Assembly (NCBI GenBank): GCA_052436255.1 | Contig: JBQVNP010000012.1 | Location: forward strand, 1 to 64,000 | Reading direction: 5' to 3' | DNA length: 64,000 nucleotides | Source: Pelomonas sp052436255 | GTDB lineage: Bacteria > Pseudomonadota > Gammaproteobacteria > Burkholderiales > Burkholderiaceae_C | Part shown: one piece after another, positions 31,221-39,674 of the stretch | How positions within the stretch are numbered: the first letter of the stretch is position 1 | Layout of the letters: the number at the start of each line of letters is the position of its first letter | Notes under the pieces: model-generated | Seen by the model: only the letters and a program-made list of their open reading frames with translations | The model's database searches: none | What the model was told of the DNA's origin: nothing | Made by a program: the position numbers and the translations under genes

Positions 31221-32318
31221 TCAGTTCTTGACTGGGTAGGCGCCCAGAATCTTGAAGAAGGCGCAAAGCTCGCGCAACTCGGCCAGCGCGTCGGCGACGT
31301 TGGGATGCGTCGGGTGGCCGTCGAGGTCAATGTAGAAGTAATAGTCCCACTGCCCGGTGCGGGCCGGCCGGGACTCCAGGCGGGTCATGGACACGCCATG
31401 CCGTTTCAGTGGCACGAGCAGGTCGTGCATCGCGCCTGGGCGGTTGGGCACCGAGACGACGAGGCTGGTGCAGTCGCGGCCTGTGGCCGGCGGCGTGGCC
31501 ATGGTCTGCGGCAGGCAGATGACGGCAAAGCGGGTGCGGTTGTAGGCCTCGTCCTGGATGGCGTGTGCCGTGATGTGCAAGCCGAAGACGGTGGACGCGC
31601 GCTCACTGCCCAGGGCCGCCCACGCCGGATTGGTGGCGGCCAGGCGTGCGCCTTCGGCATTGCTGGAGACGGCGCGGCGTTCGACGTCGGGCAGGTGCTT
31701 GTTCAGCCAGTTCTGGCATTGAGCCAACGCCTGGGGATGCGCGAGCACGGCCTCGACGCCATGCATCGACGGTTCCTTGCGCATCAGGTTGTGGCGGATC
31801 AGCAGGCTGACTTCGCCCACTACATGGCAGGGCGTATGCAGGAAGAGGTCCAGCGAGCGTGTGACGACGCCCTCGGTCATGTTCTCGACGCCCACCACCC
31901 CGAACTGCGCGCTGCCGCTGGCCGTCGCGTGGAAGACTTCGTCGAAGTTGGCGCAGAAGATGATGTCGGCCGCGCCGCCGAAGTATTCGATGGCGGCTTG
32001 TTCGCAAAAGGTGCCAACGGGGCCGAGCACCGCAACGCGTTGCGGCGATTCCAGCGCCAGGCAGGCCGACATGATCTCGCGCCAGATGGCTGCGACATGC
32101 TCGCCCTTGAGCGGGCCGGGGTTGGCGGCGCGAATCTTGTCGATGACCTGGGCGACACGGTCGGGGCGGAAGAAGGGCGTGCCTTCGGCGCGCTTGATCT
32201 CACCGACCTGCTCGGCGACGCGAGCGCGTTGGTTCAGCAGTTCCAGCAACTGTTTGTCGAGGCCGTCGATCTGGTCGCGCAGCGCGAGCAGGGCCTGGGA
32301 TGCGACCGGTTCAGCCAT
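31221..32318 (-). CDS. pheA: Chorismate mutase/prephenate dehydratase (P-protein)
   Basis: This 365-residue bifunctional enzyme of phenylalanine synthesis has an AroQ-type chorismate mutase (residues 1-95; LRDQIDGLDKQLLELLNQR), a prephenate dehydratase (about 97-280; GPVGTFCEQAA and the NMTEGVVTRSLDL motif) and an ACT domain that binds Phe (about 285-365; LVVSVPNRPGAMHDLL and ESRPARTGQWDYYFYIDL). Feedback inhibition by Phe is expected. ATG 32318 lies 8 bases inside serC, so translation is coupled. Confidence 0.97.
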   Translation of the reverse strand: MAEPVASQALLALRDQIDGLDKQLLELLNQRARVAEQVGEIKRAEGTPFFRPDRVAQVIDKIRAANPGPLKGEHVAAIWREIMSACLALESPQRVAVLGPVGTFCEQAAIEYFGGAADIIFCANFDEVFHATASGSAQFGVVGVENMTEGVVTRSLDLFLHTPCHVVGEVSLLIRHNLMRKEPSMHGVEAVLAHPQALAQCQNWLNKHLPDVERRAVSSNAEGARLAATNPAWAALGSERASTVFGLHITAHAIQDEAYNRTRFAVICLPQTMATPPATGRDCTSLVVSVPNRPGAMHDLLVPLKRHGVSMTRLESRPARTGQWDYYFYIDLDGHPTHPNVADALAELRELCAFFKILGAYPVKN

Positions 32319-33405
32319 GGCGAGCCTCGAAGTCCTGCATGAACGACGCCAGCGCCTGCACACCTTCCAGCGACATGGCGTTGTAGAGGGACGCGCGCAT
32401 GCCGCCGACCGACTTGTGGCCCTTGAGTTGCAACAACCCCGCAGTGTCGGCCTGGGCGAGGAAGCTCTCGTTGAGCTTCTCGTCTTGCAGGAAAAAGGGC
32501 ACGTTCATGCGCGAGCGGCAGCTCGGGTCGACGCGGTTCTCGTAGAAGCCGGACGCGTCCAGCGTGGAATAGAGCAGCCGGGCCTTGTCGATGTTGCGCT
32601 GCTCGATGGCGGCCAAACCACGCTTGCCGGCGTAGTCGAGGTTCTTGACCCACTCGAACACGAGGCCGGCGACATAGATGGCGAACGTCGGCGGCGTGTT
32701 GTACATGGAGTGGTTGGCGGCCACCGTTTCGTAGTTGAACGCGGTGGGGCAGATGTCAAGCGCGTGGCCGAGGAGATCGTCGCGCACGAACACCAGAGTC
32801 AGGCCGGCCGGGCCGATGTTCTTTTGCGCTCCCCCGAAAGCCAGGCCGACGCGGCTCCAGTCGATGGCGCGCGACAGCAGGTGCGACGAGCAGTCGATGA
32901 CCAGCGGCACGCCGTTGGTCAGGCGGGGCAGGTCATGGAACTCGATGCCGTCGATGGTCTCGTTGGTGCAGACATGCACATAGCTCGCGTCGGGGCGGAG
33001 CTGCCAGTCGTTCGGGATTGAGTGCCCGCTGCCGATGTCGGCGGCGATCTGGACGTCGGCATAACGGCGCGCTTCGGCGGCACTTTTGCGCGACCAGGAA
33101 CCAGTGACGACGACATCGACCCTGCCGCCGCGGCTGAGGTTCAGCGGCACGATGGAGTTCTCGCCGAGCCCGCCACCCTGCATGAACAGGATGCGGAAGT
33201 TGGCCGGCACGGCCAGCAGCTCGCGCAGATCGGCCTCGGCGCGTTCGAGGATGCTGCCAAACTCCTTGCCGCGGTGGCTCATCTCCATGACGCTCATGCC
33301 GCTGCCGCCCCAGTCCAGCATCTCCGCCGCCACTTGGCGCAAAACAGGTTCCGGCAGGGTCGCCGGTCCGGCGGAGAAATTGAACGGGCGGCGGACAGCG
33401 GTCAT
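32311..33405 (-). CDS. serC: Phosphoserine aminotransferase
   Basis: This 364-residue PLP enzyme makes 3-phosphoserine for serine and takes part in vitamin B6 synthesis. It opens FNFSAGPATLPEPVL. Lys195 in FGGAQKNIGPAG binds PLP, and the substrate-binding GHKSVGGMRASLYNA is near the C-terminus. ATG 33405 is preferred over the adjacent in-frame TTG. It lies in the gyrA-DUF2059-serC-pheA-tyrA order. Confidence 0.97.
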   Translation of the reverse strand: MTAVRRPFNFSAGPATLPEPVLRQVAAEMLDWGGSGMSVMEMSHRGKEFGSILERAEADLRELLAVPANFRILFMQGGGLGENSIVPLNLSRGGRVDVVVTGSWSRKSAAEARRYADVQIAADIGSGHSIPNDWQLRPDASYVHVCTNETIDGIEFHDLPRLTNGVPLVIDCSSHLLSRAIDWSRVGLAFGGAQKNIGPAGLTLVFVRDDLLGHALDICPTAFNYETVAANHSMYNTPPTFAIYVAGLVFEWVKNLDYAGKRGLAAIEQRNIDKARLLYSTLDASGFYENRVDPSCRSRMNVPFFLQDEKLNESFLAQADTAGLLQLKGHKSVGGMRASLYNAMSLEGVQALASFMQDFEARHG

Positions 33406-33417
33406 CAAGGTCGGAGG

Positions 33418-33996
33418 CTATTTCTTGGGTGCAGATGCCGCAGCTTTGGGGGCTGCAGCGGGAGGTTGGATACCGAGCTGCTTGGCCAGGGTGTTCTGCA
33501 GCGTTTTCAGCCGGCCCTCCAGCGTGGGGCCGGCTTCGGCCATCACCTTTTGCGCGACGGCCTTTTGCAGCTCAATGCTGGCGAGGCCAAATTTCTGGCT
33601 GACCGGCGATTCTGCCCAGGCCACGATCTGCTTCAGTTCGTCCTCGTTGAAGCGTTCGTCCAGCAGCGCCGAAGCCGTGGTTGGTACGGCTTTGGCGATC
33701 TTGTCCTTCAGATAGGGAATGTTTTCCTCGACGAACTTCTTCAGTTCGGCGTCCATCAACTTGGCCGTTGCCTCTCGCTTGTCCGCCGGTACTTGCTGCA
33801 GCGCGGCGCGGCCGCCCTGCATCAGCTGGGGCAGGGGCTGCTGCACGATGCTGGCGGCCATGCTTTCGGCCATGCCTTGCTGCTGGAGCTGCACGATCTT
33901 GTCGATCAGCGCCTTTTTTGACGCCGAGGGTTGCGCCAGCGCGGTGCCGGTGGCCAGCGCGACGGCCAGGGCCAGGCCCAGCTTGCGAGAATTCAT
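33418..33996 (-). CDS. Exported DUF2059 family protein
   Basis: This 192-residue protein has a Sec signal peptide (about 21 residues, TALA-Q). The mature part is helical, with the DUF2059 features FVEENIPYLKDKI and ARW-like FGLASIELQKAV segments, and ends in an Ala/Lys/Pro tail. The function of DUF2059 is unknown. It is often found next to gyrA in Burkholderiales, one base after its stop here (TGACATG), so it is presumably translated with gyrA. Confidence 0.85.
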   Translation of the reverse strand: MNSRKLGLALAVALATGTALAQPSASKKALIDKIVQLQQQGMAESMAASIVQQPLPQLMQGGRAALQQVPADKREATAKLMDAELKKFVEENIPYLKDKIAKAVPTTASALLDERFNEDELKQIVAWAESPVSQKFGLASIELQKAVAQKVMAEAGPTLEGRLKTLQNTLAKQLGIQPPAAAPKAAASAPKK

Positions 33997-33997
33997 G

Positions 33998-36652
33998 TCA
34001 GTCCTTGGGGGCTTCAGGGGTGTCACCGGCCTCGCCAAGCTCGCTGGCGCTGTCGGAGTCGGAGGTTTCGTTGGCGTCGTTTTCGACGATGCGTTGCAGG
34101 CCCGACAGCTTGCTGCCGTCGTCCAGCGCAATCAGTGTGACACCTTGGGTTGCGCGACCGAGTTCGCGGATCTCACTCACGCGGGTACGCACGAGCACGC
34201 CCTTGTCGGTGATCAGCATGATCTCGTCCTCGGGGCGCACCAGTGTCGCAGCGACGACGCGGCCGTTTCGCTCGCTCTGCTGGATGGCGATCATGCCCTT
34301 GGTGCCACGGCCGTGGCGGGTGTACTCCAGGATGCTGGTGCGCTTGCCAAAGCCGTTCTCGGTGGCGGTCAGCACCGACTGCGTTTCATCCTCGGCAACG
34401 AGCATGGCGATAAGGCGCTGGTCGGGCTCTAGCATCATGCCGCGCACGCCGCGGGCGGTGCGGCCCATGGGGCGCACGTCATCCTCATCAAAGCGCACGG
34501 CCTTGCCGCCATCGCTGAACAGCATGACATCGTGATGACCGTCGGTCAGCGCGGCGCCGATCAGGTGATCGCCCTCGTCCAGGTCGACGGAGATGATGCC
34601 GGCCTTGCGCGGATTGCTGAAGTCCTTCAGCGAAGTTTTCTTGACTGTGCCCATGGCCGTGGCCATGAAGATGAAATGATCCTCAGGGAAGCTGCGGAAC
34701 TCGCCAGTCAGCGCCAGCACGACGGTGATCTTCTCGCCGGCCTGCAGCGGGAACATATTGACGATAGGTTTGCCACGCGAGTTGCGCGAGCCCTGCGGCA
34801 CTTCCCAGACCTTGAGCCAGTAGACGCGGCCACGGTCTGAGAAGCACAGGATCCAGTCGTGCGTGTTGGCAATGAAGAGCTGGTCGATCCAGTCGTCGTC
34901 CTTGGTCGCCGTGGCCTGCTTGCCGCGGCCGCCGCGGCGCTGGGCGCGGTACTCGCTCAAGGCCTGGCTCTTGATGTAGCCGGTGTGCGAGAGCGTCACG
35001 ACCATGTCGGTCGGCGTGATCAGGTCCTCGGTGCCGAGTTCCTGCGCGTTGTGCTCGATGACGCTGCGGCGCGCACCGAGCTTGGTCTGGCCGAACTCGG
35101 TCTTCAACTGGATCAGCTCGTCGCTGATGATGGTCGTCACACGGGAGGGCGTGGCGAGGATATCGAGCAGATCGGCGATCTGGGACATGACGTCCTTGTA
35201 CTCACCGACGATCTTGTCCTGCTCCAGGCCGGTCAGGCGCTGCAGGCGCATCTGCAGGATTTCGCCCGCCTGAGAGTCGGACAGGCGGTAGAGGCCGTCC
35301 GTCTGCATGCCGTACTCGGGCTCCAGGCCTTCAGGGCGGAAGGCAGCGCGCCCACCCGGCGTCTGGCCTTCCGCGCGAGTCAGCATCTCGCGCACCAACG
35401 ACGAATCCCAGCTCTTGGCCATCAGCGCCGCCTTGGCGACCGGCGGCGTCGGTGAGGTCTTGATGGTCTCGATGAACTCATCGATGTTGGCCAGCGCCAC
35501 GGCCAGGCCTTCGAGCACATGACCGCGCTCGCGGGCCTTGCGCAACTCGAAGATGGTCCGGCGCGTCACGACCTCTCGACGGTGTTCCAGGAACACCACC
35601 ACCATGTCGCGCAGATTGCAGAGCTTGGGCTGGCCGTCGATGAGGGCCACCATGTTCATGCCGAAGCTGTCCTGCAACTGCGTCTGCTTGTAGAGGTTGT
35701 TCAGCACCACCTCGGGGACTTCGCCGCGCTTGAGCTCGATGACGACGCGCATGCCCGACTTGTCGGACTCGTCCTGGATGTGACTGATCCCTTCGATCTT
35801 CTTCTCATGGACCAGCTCGGCGATGCGCTCCAGCAGCGTCTTCTTGTTGACCTGGTAGGGGATCTCGTCAACGATGATCGACTGGCGCGAGCCCTTGTCG
35901 ATGTCCTCGAAGTGCACCTTGGCGCGCATCACCACGCGGCCGCGCCCGGTGCGGTAGCCGTCGCGTACACCAGCCAAGCCGTAGATAATGCCGGCCGTCG
36001 GGAAGTCGGGCGCCGGGATGATCTCCATGAGCTCATCGACCGTGCATTCCGGGTTCTTCAGCGCAAACAGGCAGGCGTCGACGACTTCGTTGAGGTTGTG
36101 CGGAGGGATATTCGTCGCCATGCCGACGGCGATGCCGGAGGCACCGTTGACCAGCAGATTCGGCAGCCGCGTCGGCAAAACCAGGGGCTCTTTTTCGCTG
36201 CCGTCGTAATTCGGCCCGAAATCGACAGTTTCCTTGTCGATATCGGCCAGCATTTCATGGGCGATCTTGTCCAAGCGAATTTCGGTGTATCGCATGGCTG
36301 CGGCGTTGTCGCCATCGACTGAGCCGAAATTGCCCTGTCCGTCGACCAACATGTGACGCAGGGAGAAATTCTGCGCCATTCGGACAATGGTGTCGTAGAC
36401 GGCGGTATCGCCGTGCGGGTGGTATTTGCCGATGACGTCGCCGACGATACGGGCCGACTTCTTATATGGCCGGTTCCAGTCGTTGTTGAGTTCGTGCATC
36501 GCAAACAGAACGCGACGATGCACCGGTTTGAGGCCGTCGCGGGCGTCAGGCAGTGCACGACCAACGATCACGCTCATCGCGTAATCAAGGTAGGAGCGGC
36601 GCATCTCCTCCTCTAGGCTGATCGGCAGGGTTTCCTTGGCGAACTGGGTCAT
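33998..36652 (-). CDS. gyrA: DNA gyrase subunit A
   Basis: This 884-residue type II topoisomerase subunit has the cleavage tyrosine at Tyr122 (AAAMRYTEIRL). The quinolone region reads HPHGDTAVYD with Thr83 and Asp87 in E. coli numbering; Thr83 is a natural residue in many betaproteobacteria and not by itself a resistance change. The C-terminal beta-pinwheel holds a GyrA-box-like QRRGGRG. The acidic tail has Glu/Asp-rich ends. It pairs with GyrB elsewhere. It is the first gene of the long minus-strand set and is divergent from ompA. Confidence 0.98.
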   Translation of the reverse strand: MTQFAKETLPISLEEEMRRSYLDYAMSVIVGRALPDARDGLKPVHRRVLFAMHELNNDWNRPYKKSARIVGDVIGKYHPHGDTAVYDTIVRMAQNFSLRHMLVDGQGNFGSVDGDNAAAMRYTEIRLDKIAHEMLADIDKETVDFGPNYDGSEKEPLVLPTRLPNLLVNGASGIAVGMATNIPPHNLNEVVDACLFALKNPECTVDELMEIIPAPDFPTAGIIYGLAGVRDGYRTGRGRVVMRAKVHFEDIDKGSRQSIIVDEIPYQVNKKTLLERIAELVHEKKIEGISHIQDESDKSGMRVVIELKRGEVPEVVLNNLYKQTQLQDSFGMNMVALIDGQPKLCNLRDMVVVFLEHRREVVTRRTIFELRKARERGHVLEGLAVALANIDEFIETIKTSPTPPVAKAALMAKSWDSSLVREMLTRAEGQTPGGRAAFRPEGLEPEYGMQTDGLYRLSDSQAGEILQMRLQRLTGLEQDKIVGEYKDVMSQIADLLDILATPSRVTTIISDELIQLKTEFGQTKLGARRSVIEHNAQELGTEDLITPTDMVVTLSHTGYIKSQALSEYRAQRRGGRGKQATATKDDDWIDQLFIANTHDWILCFSDRGRVYWLKVWEVPQGSRNSRGKPIVNMFPLQAGEKITVVLALTGEFRSFPEDHFIFMATAMGTVKKTSLKDFSNPRKAGIISVDLDEGDHLIGAALTDGHHDVMLFSDGGKAVRFDEDDVRPMGRTARGVRGMMLEPDQRLIAMLVAEDETQSVLTATENGFGKRTSILEYTRHGRGTKGMIAIQQSERNGRVVAATLVRPEDEIMLITDKGVLVRTRVSEIRELGRATQGVTLIALDDGSKLSGLQRIVENDANETSDSDSASELGEAGDTPEAPKD

Positions 36653-36830
36653 GCGGCGGGTCTACGCACGCGTTACACGTACGCGGCGTCCTCAGAGGTA
36701 GGTGAAAGGCGCGAATTCTAAGCGGCTCGCCCCCATGTAGCAGCAGCGCAACAGCGTCACAGTGCCTATGAACGTAGGCCGCCACAATGCGTTCGTCTCG
36801 GTGCCCACATGGCACAATCGTCGAGTCCCT

Positions 36831-36914
36831 AGGAGAAACCCTAAAGTCTCTCCTGTGGTTAGAGGTTTGAGTACCGACTCTCGCAGGGCAACTGCGGCAT
36901 TCCTTGAGAGGAGA
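36831..36914 (+). promoter_or_regulatory. ompA leader with alternative pairing to the ribosome-binding site
   Basis: The leader holds AGGAGA (36831-36836) and TCTCCT (36849-36854), which can form a 6-base-pair stem. The ompA Shine-Dalgarno AGGAGA (36909-36914) is identical to the first arm, so TCTCCT could pair with either. This could make the ribosome site accessible or hidden. It is a weak six-base match and may be chance. No promoter hexamers could be assigned with confidence. Confidence 0.3.
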
Positions 36915-36917
36915 ATC

Positions 36918-37577
36918 ATGAAGAAATTGAATCGCGTGGCGTCGCTGTTTGCGGTGGCTGCGGTCGCCGCTGCGGCAGCGTCTGGCGCGTCCGCGCAAAC
37001 CATCGACAACTGGCGCGCAACTGACGGCACCGTTTGGAAGAACGGCACCAACGAATACTGCTGGCGCAACAACTTCTGGACGCCGGCGACGGCTGCCAAG
37101 GGTTGCGATGGCGAAATCAAGCCGGCACCGAAGGTTGAGGCGCCTGTCCCGGTCGCTCCGCCGACTCCCGTTGCTCCGCCCCCGCCGCCCCCGCCGCCCC
37201 CGCCACCGCCCGCCCCGGTCAGCGAAAAGGTCACCTTCGCCGCCGACGCCTTCTTCGACTTTGACAAGTCGACGCTGAAGCCCGAAGCCATGGCCAAGCT
37301 GGATGACTTGGTCGGCAAGACCAAGGGCATCAACCTGGAAGTCATCATCGCCGTGGGCCACACCGACTCGGTGGGCAGTGATGAATACAACCAGAAGCTG
37401 TCGATCCGCCGTTCGGAAGCCGTCAAGGCCTACCTGGTGAACAAGGGCGTCGAGCCGAACCGTGTCTACACCGAAGGCAAGGGCGAGAAGCAGCCCGTCG
37501 CCGACAACAAGACCGCCGAAGGCCGCGCCAAGAACCGCCGCACCGAGATCGAAGTCGTCGGTACGCGCAACAAGTAA
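36918..37577 (+). CDS. ompA: OmpA-family outer membrane/peptidoglycan-binding protein without barrel
   Basis: This 219-residue protein has a signal peptide ending GASA-Q, then a short N-terminal segment with two cysteines (EYCWRNN and AKGCDGE). A linker of about 20 prolines (encoded 37178-37220) leads to a complete OmpA_C domain with ADAFFDFDKS, GHTDSVGSDEYNQKLS and RAKNRRTEIEV. The eight-stranded barrel of enteric OmpA is missing, as is common for this protein in Burkholderiales. The start has a good GAGAGGAGA ribosome site. It probably tethers the outer membrane to peptidoglycan. Confidence 0.95.
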   Translation: MKKLNRVASLFAVAAVAAAAASGASAQTIDNWRATDGTVWKNGTNEYCWRNNFWTPATAAKGCDGEIKPAPKVEAPVPVAPPTPVAPPPPPPPPPPPPAPVSEKVTFAADAFFDFDKSTLKPEAMAKLDDLVGKTKGINLEVIIAVGHTDSVGSDEYNQKLSIRRSEAVKAYLVNKGVEPNRVYTEGKGEKQPVADNKTAEGRAKNRRTEIEVVGTRNK

Positions 37578-37583
37578 GCCCGG

Positions 37584-37636
37584 GCGCCTTCGGGCGCTTT
37601 GCGCAGAGCCCCGAACGGCCCGCCGTCGGGGCTTTT
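37584..37636 (+). terminator. Double intrinsic terminator after ompA
   Basis: The first hairpin is GCGCC-TTCG-GGCGC followed by TTT (37584-37600), with a stable UUCG loop. A second, AGCCCCGA (37607-37614) with TCGGGGCT (37626-37633), is followed by TTT. Tandem terminators fit a strongly expressed ompA and separate it from ubiG. Confidence 0.85.
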
Positions 37637-37654
37637 CCATTTTCTACAACCGCC

Positions 37655-38356
37655 ATGATCAATGCCGACCCGCAAGAGCTCGCCAAGTTCGGCGACCTTG
37701 CCCACCGCTGGTGGGATCCTGAAAGTGACTTCAAGCCGCTGCATCAAATCAATCCGTTGCGCCTGGGCTGGATCCAGCAGTTCTGTCCGTTGAGCGGCAA
37801 ACGCGTGCTCGACGTCGGTTGTGGCGGTGGCATCCTGAGTGACTCAATGGCTCGGGCGGGTGCTCAGGTGCTGGGGATCGACCTGTCGATCAAACCACTG
37901 CGCGTCGCGGAGCTGCATGCGATGGAGGCGGGTACCCAAGGTGTCGAATACCGCGAGATTGCCGTCGAAGCGTTGGCTGCAGAGAAGCCGGCCGGCTTCG
38001 ATGTCGTGACCTGCATGGAAATGCTGGAGCATGTGCCGGACCCCGCCTCGGTGGTGCGCGCCTGTGCGGCGCTCGTGAAGCCGGGCGGCTGGGTGTTCTT
38101 GTCGACGCTCAACCGCAACGCCAAGTCGTTCCTGTTGGCCATCGTCGGTGCCGAATACGTGCTCAGCATGCTGCCAAAAGGCACCCATGAATACGCGCGC
38201 TTCCTTCGGCCATCCGAACTGGCCCGGTTCTGCCGGGACGCCGGGCTGGAAGTGCAGGCCAGCCGTGGCGTGATATACAACCCGCTAACGCAGCGATACA
38301 GCCTGGGTGCGGACGCCGACGTCAATTACATGCTGGCCTGCCGTCGGTACACGTAA
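37655..38356 (+). CDS. ubiG: Ubiquinone biosynthesis O-methyltransferase
   Basis: This 233-residue SAM-dependent enzyme performs both O-methylations of ubiquinone synthesis. Motif I is VLDVGCGGGILS. It keeps the UbiG-type N-terminus (ELAKFGDLAHRWWDP), the acidic GIDLS after strand 2 and the HEYARFL segment. The stop overlaps the gph start by one base (TAATG). The ubiG-gph order after ompA is conserved in the order. Confidence 0.96.
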   Translation: MINADPQELAKFGDLAHRWWDPESDFKPLHQINPLRLGWIQQFCPLSGKRVLDVGCGGGILSDSMARAGAQVLGIDLSIKPLRVAELHAMEAGTQGVEYREIAVEALAAEKPAGFDVVTCMEMLEHVPDPASVVRACAALVKPGGWVFLSTLNRNAKSFLLAIVGAEYVLSMLPKGTHEYARFLRPSELARFCRDAGLEVQASRGVIYNPLTQRYSLGADADVNYMLACRRYT

Positions 38357-39009
38357 TGCCTCTTGCGCCGCGCTGGTCCCACTTGCGGGCGGTGCTGTTC
38401 GACCTCGACGGCACCTTGATCGACAGCGTCGAAGATCTGGCGCGCGCTGCCAACGACATGCGCGCTGATCGTGGGCTGGGCCCGCTGCCTTTGGCCCGGT
38501 ATCGACCGTACGGCGGATCGGGTGCGCGCGGGATGCTCAACCAGGCCCTTGATGTGGCGCCTGGACAATCCGGCTATGACGAACTGAAGCGGGAATTCCT
38601 CGATCGCTATGAGGCCTTGATGTACGACTGCACGCGACCATTTGAAGGCGTCGAAGCAGAACTTGCCGGGCTCACCGCAGCCGGATTACCGTGGGGCATT
38701 GTCACGAACAAGGCCGAGCGTTTTGCGCTGCCCTTGACCAAGGCGTTGCGTCTCGCTGCGCTCGTTGTCGTGGGAGGTGATACGACCGGCCACGCTAAAC
38801 CGCATCCTGCACCGCTGCTCGAAGCGGCGCGGCGCCTGACCGTACCCCCTGCGGCCTGTCTCTACGTCGGTGACGATGAACGAGATGTCGTTGCTGGGCG
38901 CGCAGCCGGCATGTCGACGGCGGTGGCGGCCTGGGGATATCTCGGTCCCCACGCCGAACACGGTCGTTGGGGTGCCGATATCGGCCTTGTCGCGCCTGGC
39001 GGCTCTTGA
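38356..39009 (+). CDS. gph: Phosphoglycolate phosphatase, HAD family
   Basis: This 217-residue HAD hydrolase has the nucleophile motif FDLDGTLIDS (Asp pair), motif II WGIVTNK, Lys in GHAKPHPAP and motif IV YVGDDERD. It removes phosphate from 2-phosphoglycolate formed in oxidative DNA repair. A close relative acting on another sugar phosphate cannot be excluded. Its stop overlaps the putative -35 element of ssrA. Confidence 0.9.
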   Translation: MPLAPRWSHLRAVLFDLDGTLIDSVEDLARAANDMRADRGLGPLPLARYRPYGGSGARGMLNQALDVAPGQSGYDELKREFLDRYEALMYDCTRPFEGVEAELAGLTAAGLPWGIVTNKAERFALPLTKALRLAALVVVGGDTTGHAKPHPAPLLEAARRLTVPPAACLYVGDDERDVVAGRAAGMSTAVAAWGYLGPHAEHGRWGADIGLVAPGGS

Positions 39010-39032
39010 AAACGCTTGGGCTGACCTAAACT
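39006..39032 (+). promoter_or_regulatory. Candidate ssrA promoter
   Basis: TTGAAA (39006-39011) and TAAACT (39027-39032) with a 15-base spacer end 10 bases before the first tmRNA base. The spacing is short of 17, but the position is right for a transcript beginning at 39042. It overlaps the gph stop. Confidence 0.4.
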
Positions 39033-39041
39033 ACGGCTTCT

Positions 39042-39414
39042 GGGGCCGACCTGGTTTCGACGTGGGTGCGGATCCGGAGTAGGGCATGCCGAGCACCAGT
39101 CCGCTCGTAAAACCACTGGAAACAAAGTAACTGCAAACGACTCTACGTTCGCACTCGCCGCTTAATTGCGGTTGAGCTTCTCAACGGCAGGCCGATGGGC
39201 CGGGCTGAGTTCCGTAAGGGGCGAGGCTGAGAAGTCACTCACATCGGCTGGCAATGCGCTGGGTCACTCAGTGTGTTGCGAGATCAAGTGACTGGCGGGA
39301 AAGCTAGCGTGCCACTGCGCGAGTTGACCGTGAGATTCAAATCAGCCGGCTAAGCATGTAGATCTGCCCGGTGATGGCTTGCGGACGGGGGTTCAATTCC
39401 CCCCGGCTCCACCA
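39042..39414 (+). ncRNA. ssrA: tmRNA (SsrA) with encoded CCA end
   Basis: This RNA rescues stalled ribosomes and adds a degradation tag. The 5' end GGGGCCGACCTGGTTTCGACG pairs with 3' CGGCTCC to make a 7-base-pair acceptor stem (one G-U), followed by discriminator A and CCA at 39412-39414. A T-arm GGGGGTTCAATTCCCCC precedes it. The tag frame at 39134-39166 reads ANDSTFALAA then TAA, a tag form seen in Burkholderiales. The start and end are set by the acceptor stem. Confidence 0.96.
39134..39166 (+). other. tmRNA tag reading frame ANDSTFALAA
   Basis: GCA AAC GAC TCT ACG TTC GCA CTC GCC GCT TAA follows the resume signal AAGTAACT. The final ALAA is the ClpXP/ClpAP recognition end. Confidence 0.93.
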
Positions 39415-39446
39415 TCTTAGAGTTCAGCGGGGTTCGCTGAAGTCCT

Positions 39447-39482
39447 AAAGGCCTAAGTCAATCAACGACTTAGGCCTTTCTT
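39447..39482 (+). terminator. Intrinsic terminator of ssrA
   Basis: AAAGGCCTAAGTC (39447-39459) and GACTTAGGCCTTT (39467-39479) form a perfect 13-base-pair hairpin with loop AATCAAC, followed by CTTCTTT. The arms carry T at the end of the RNA. It lies 33 bases after the tmRNA 3' end. From here to lexA (39483-39674) I see no gene. Confidence 0.92.
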
Positions 39483-39674
39483 CTTTGTCCGCTAGCGTCC
39501 GGGAAGCCCGGCACCTTCCCGCATGAAGGGGTAAGTGTCCTGGGTAACTGGGTAACGCCCGGGTCATTGCCATCGACAGCGCCCCGTTCAGCCCGCAGGC
39601 CATCTGGCTGACAGGCCTACGCGTTTGCCGGGGGTGCATCAATGCCTGCCTTGTGTGCCGACACCAGGCCAGCG

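Noticed and set aside
36340..36420. Thr83 in GyrA as a quinolone-resistance change
   Set aside because: Thr at this place is the natural state in many betaproteobacteria, and Asp87 is unchanged.
37178..37220. CCGCCC repeat in ompA as a separate repeat element
   Set aside because: It encodes the Pro-rich linker of the protein and is explained by coding.
39380..39482. Attachment site for an integrated island at the ssrA 3' end
   Set aside because: The 3' end is intact, is followed by its own terminator, and no integrase or repeated end is in the window.
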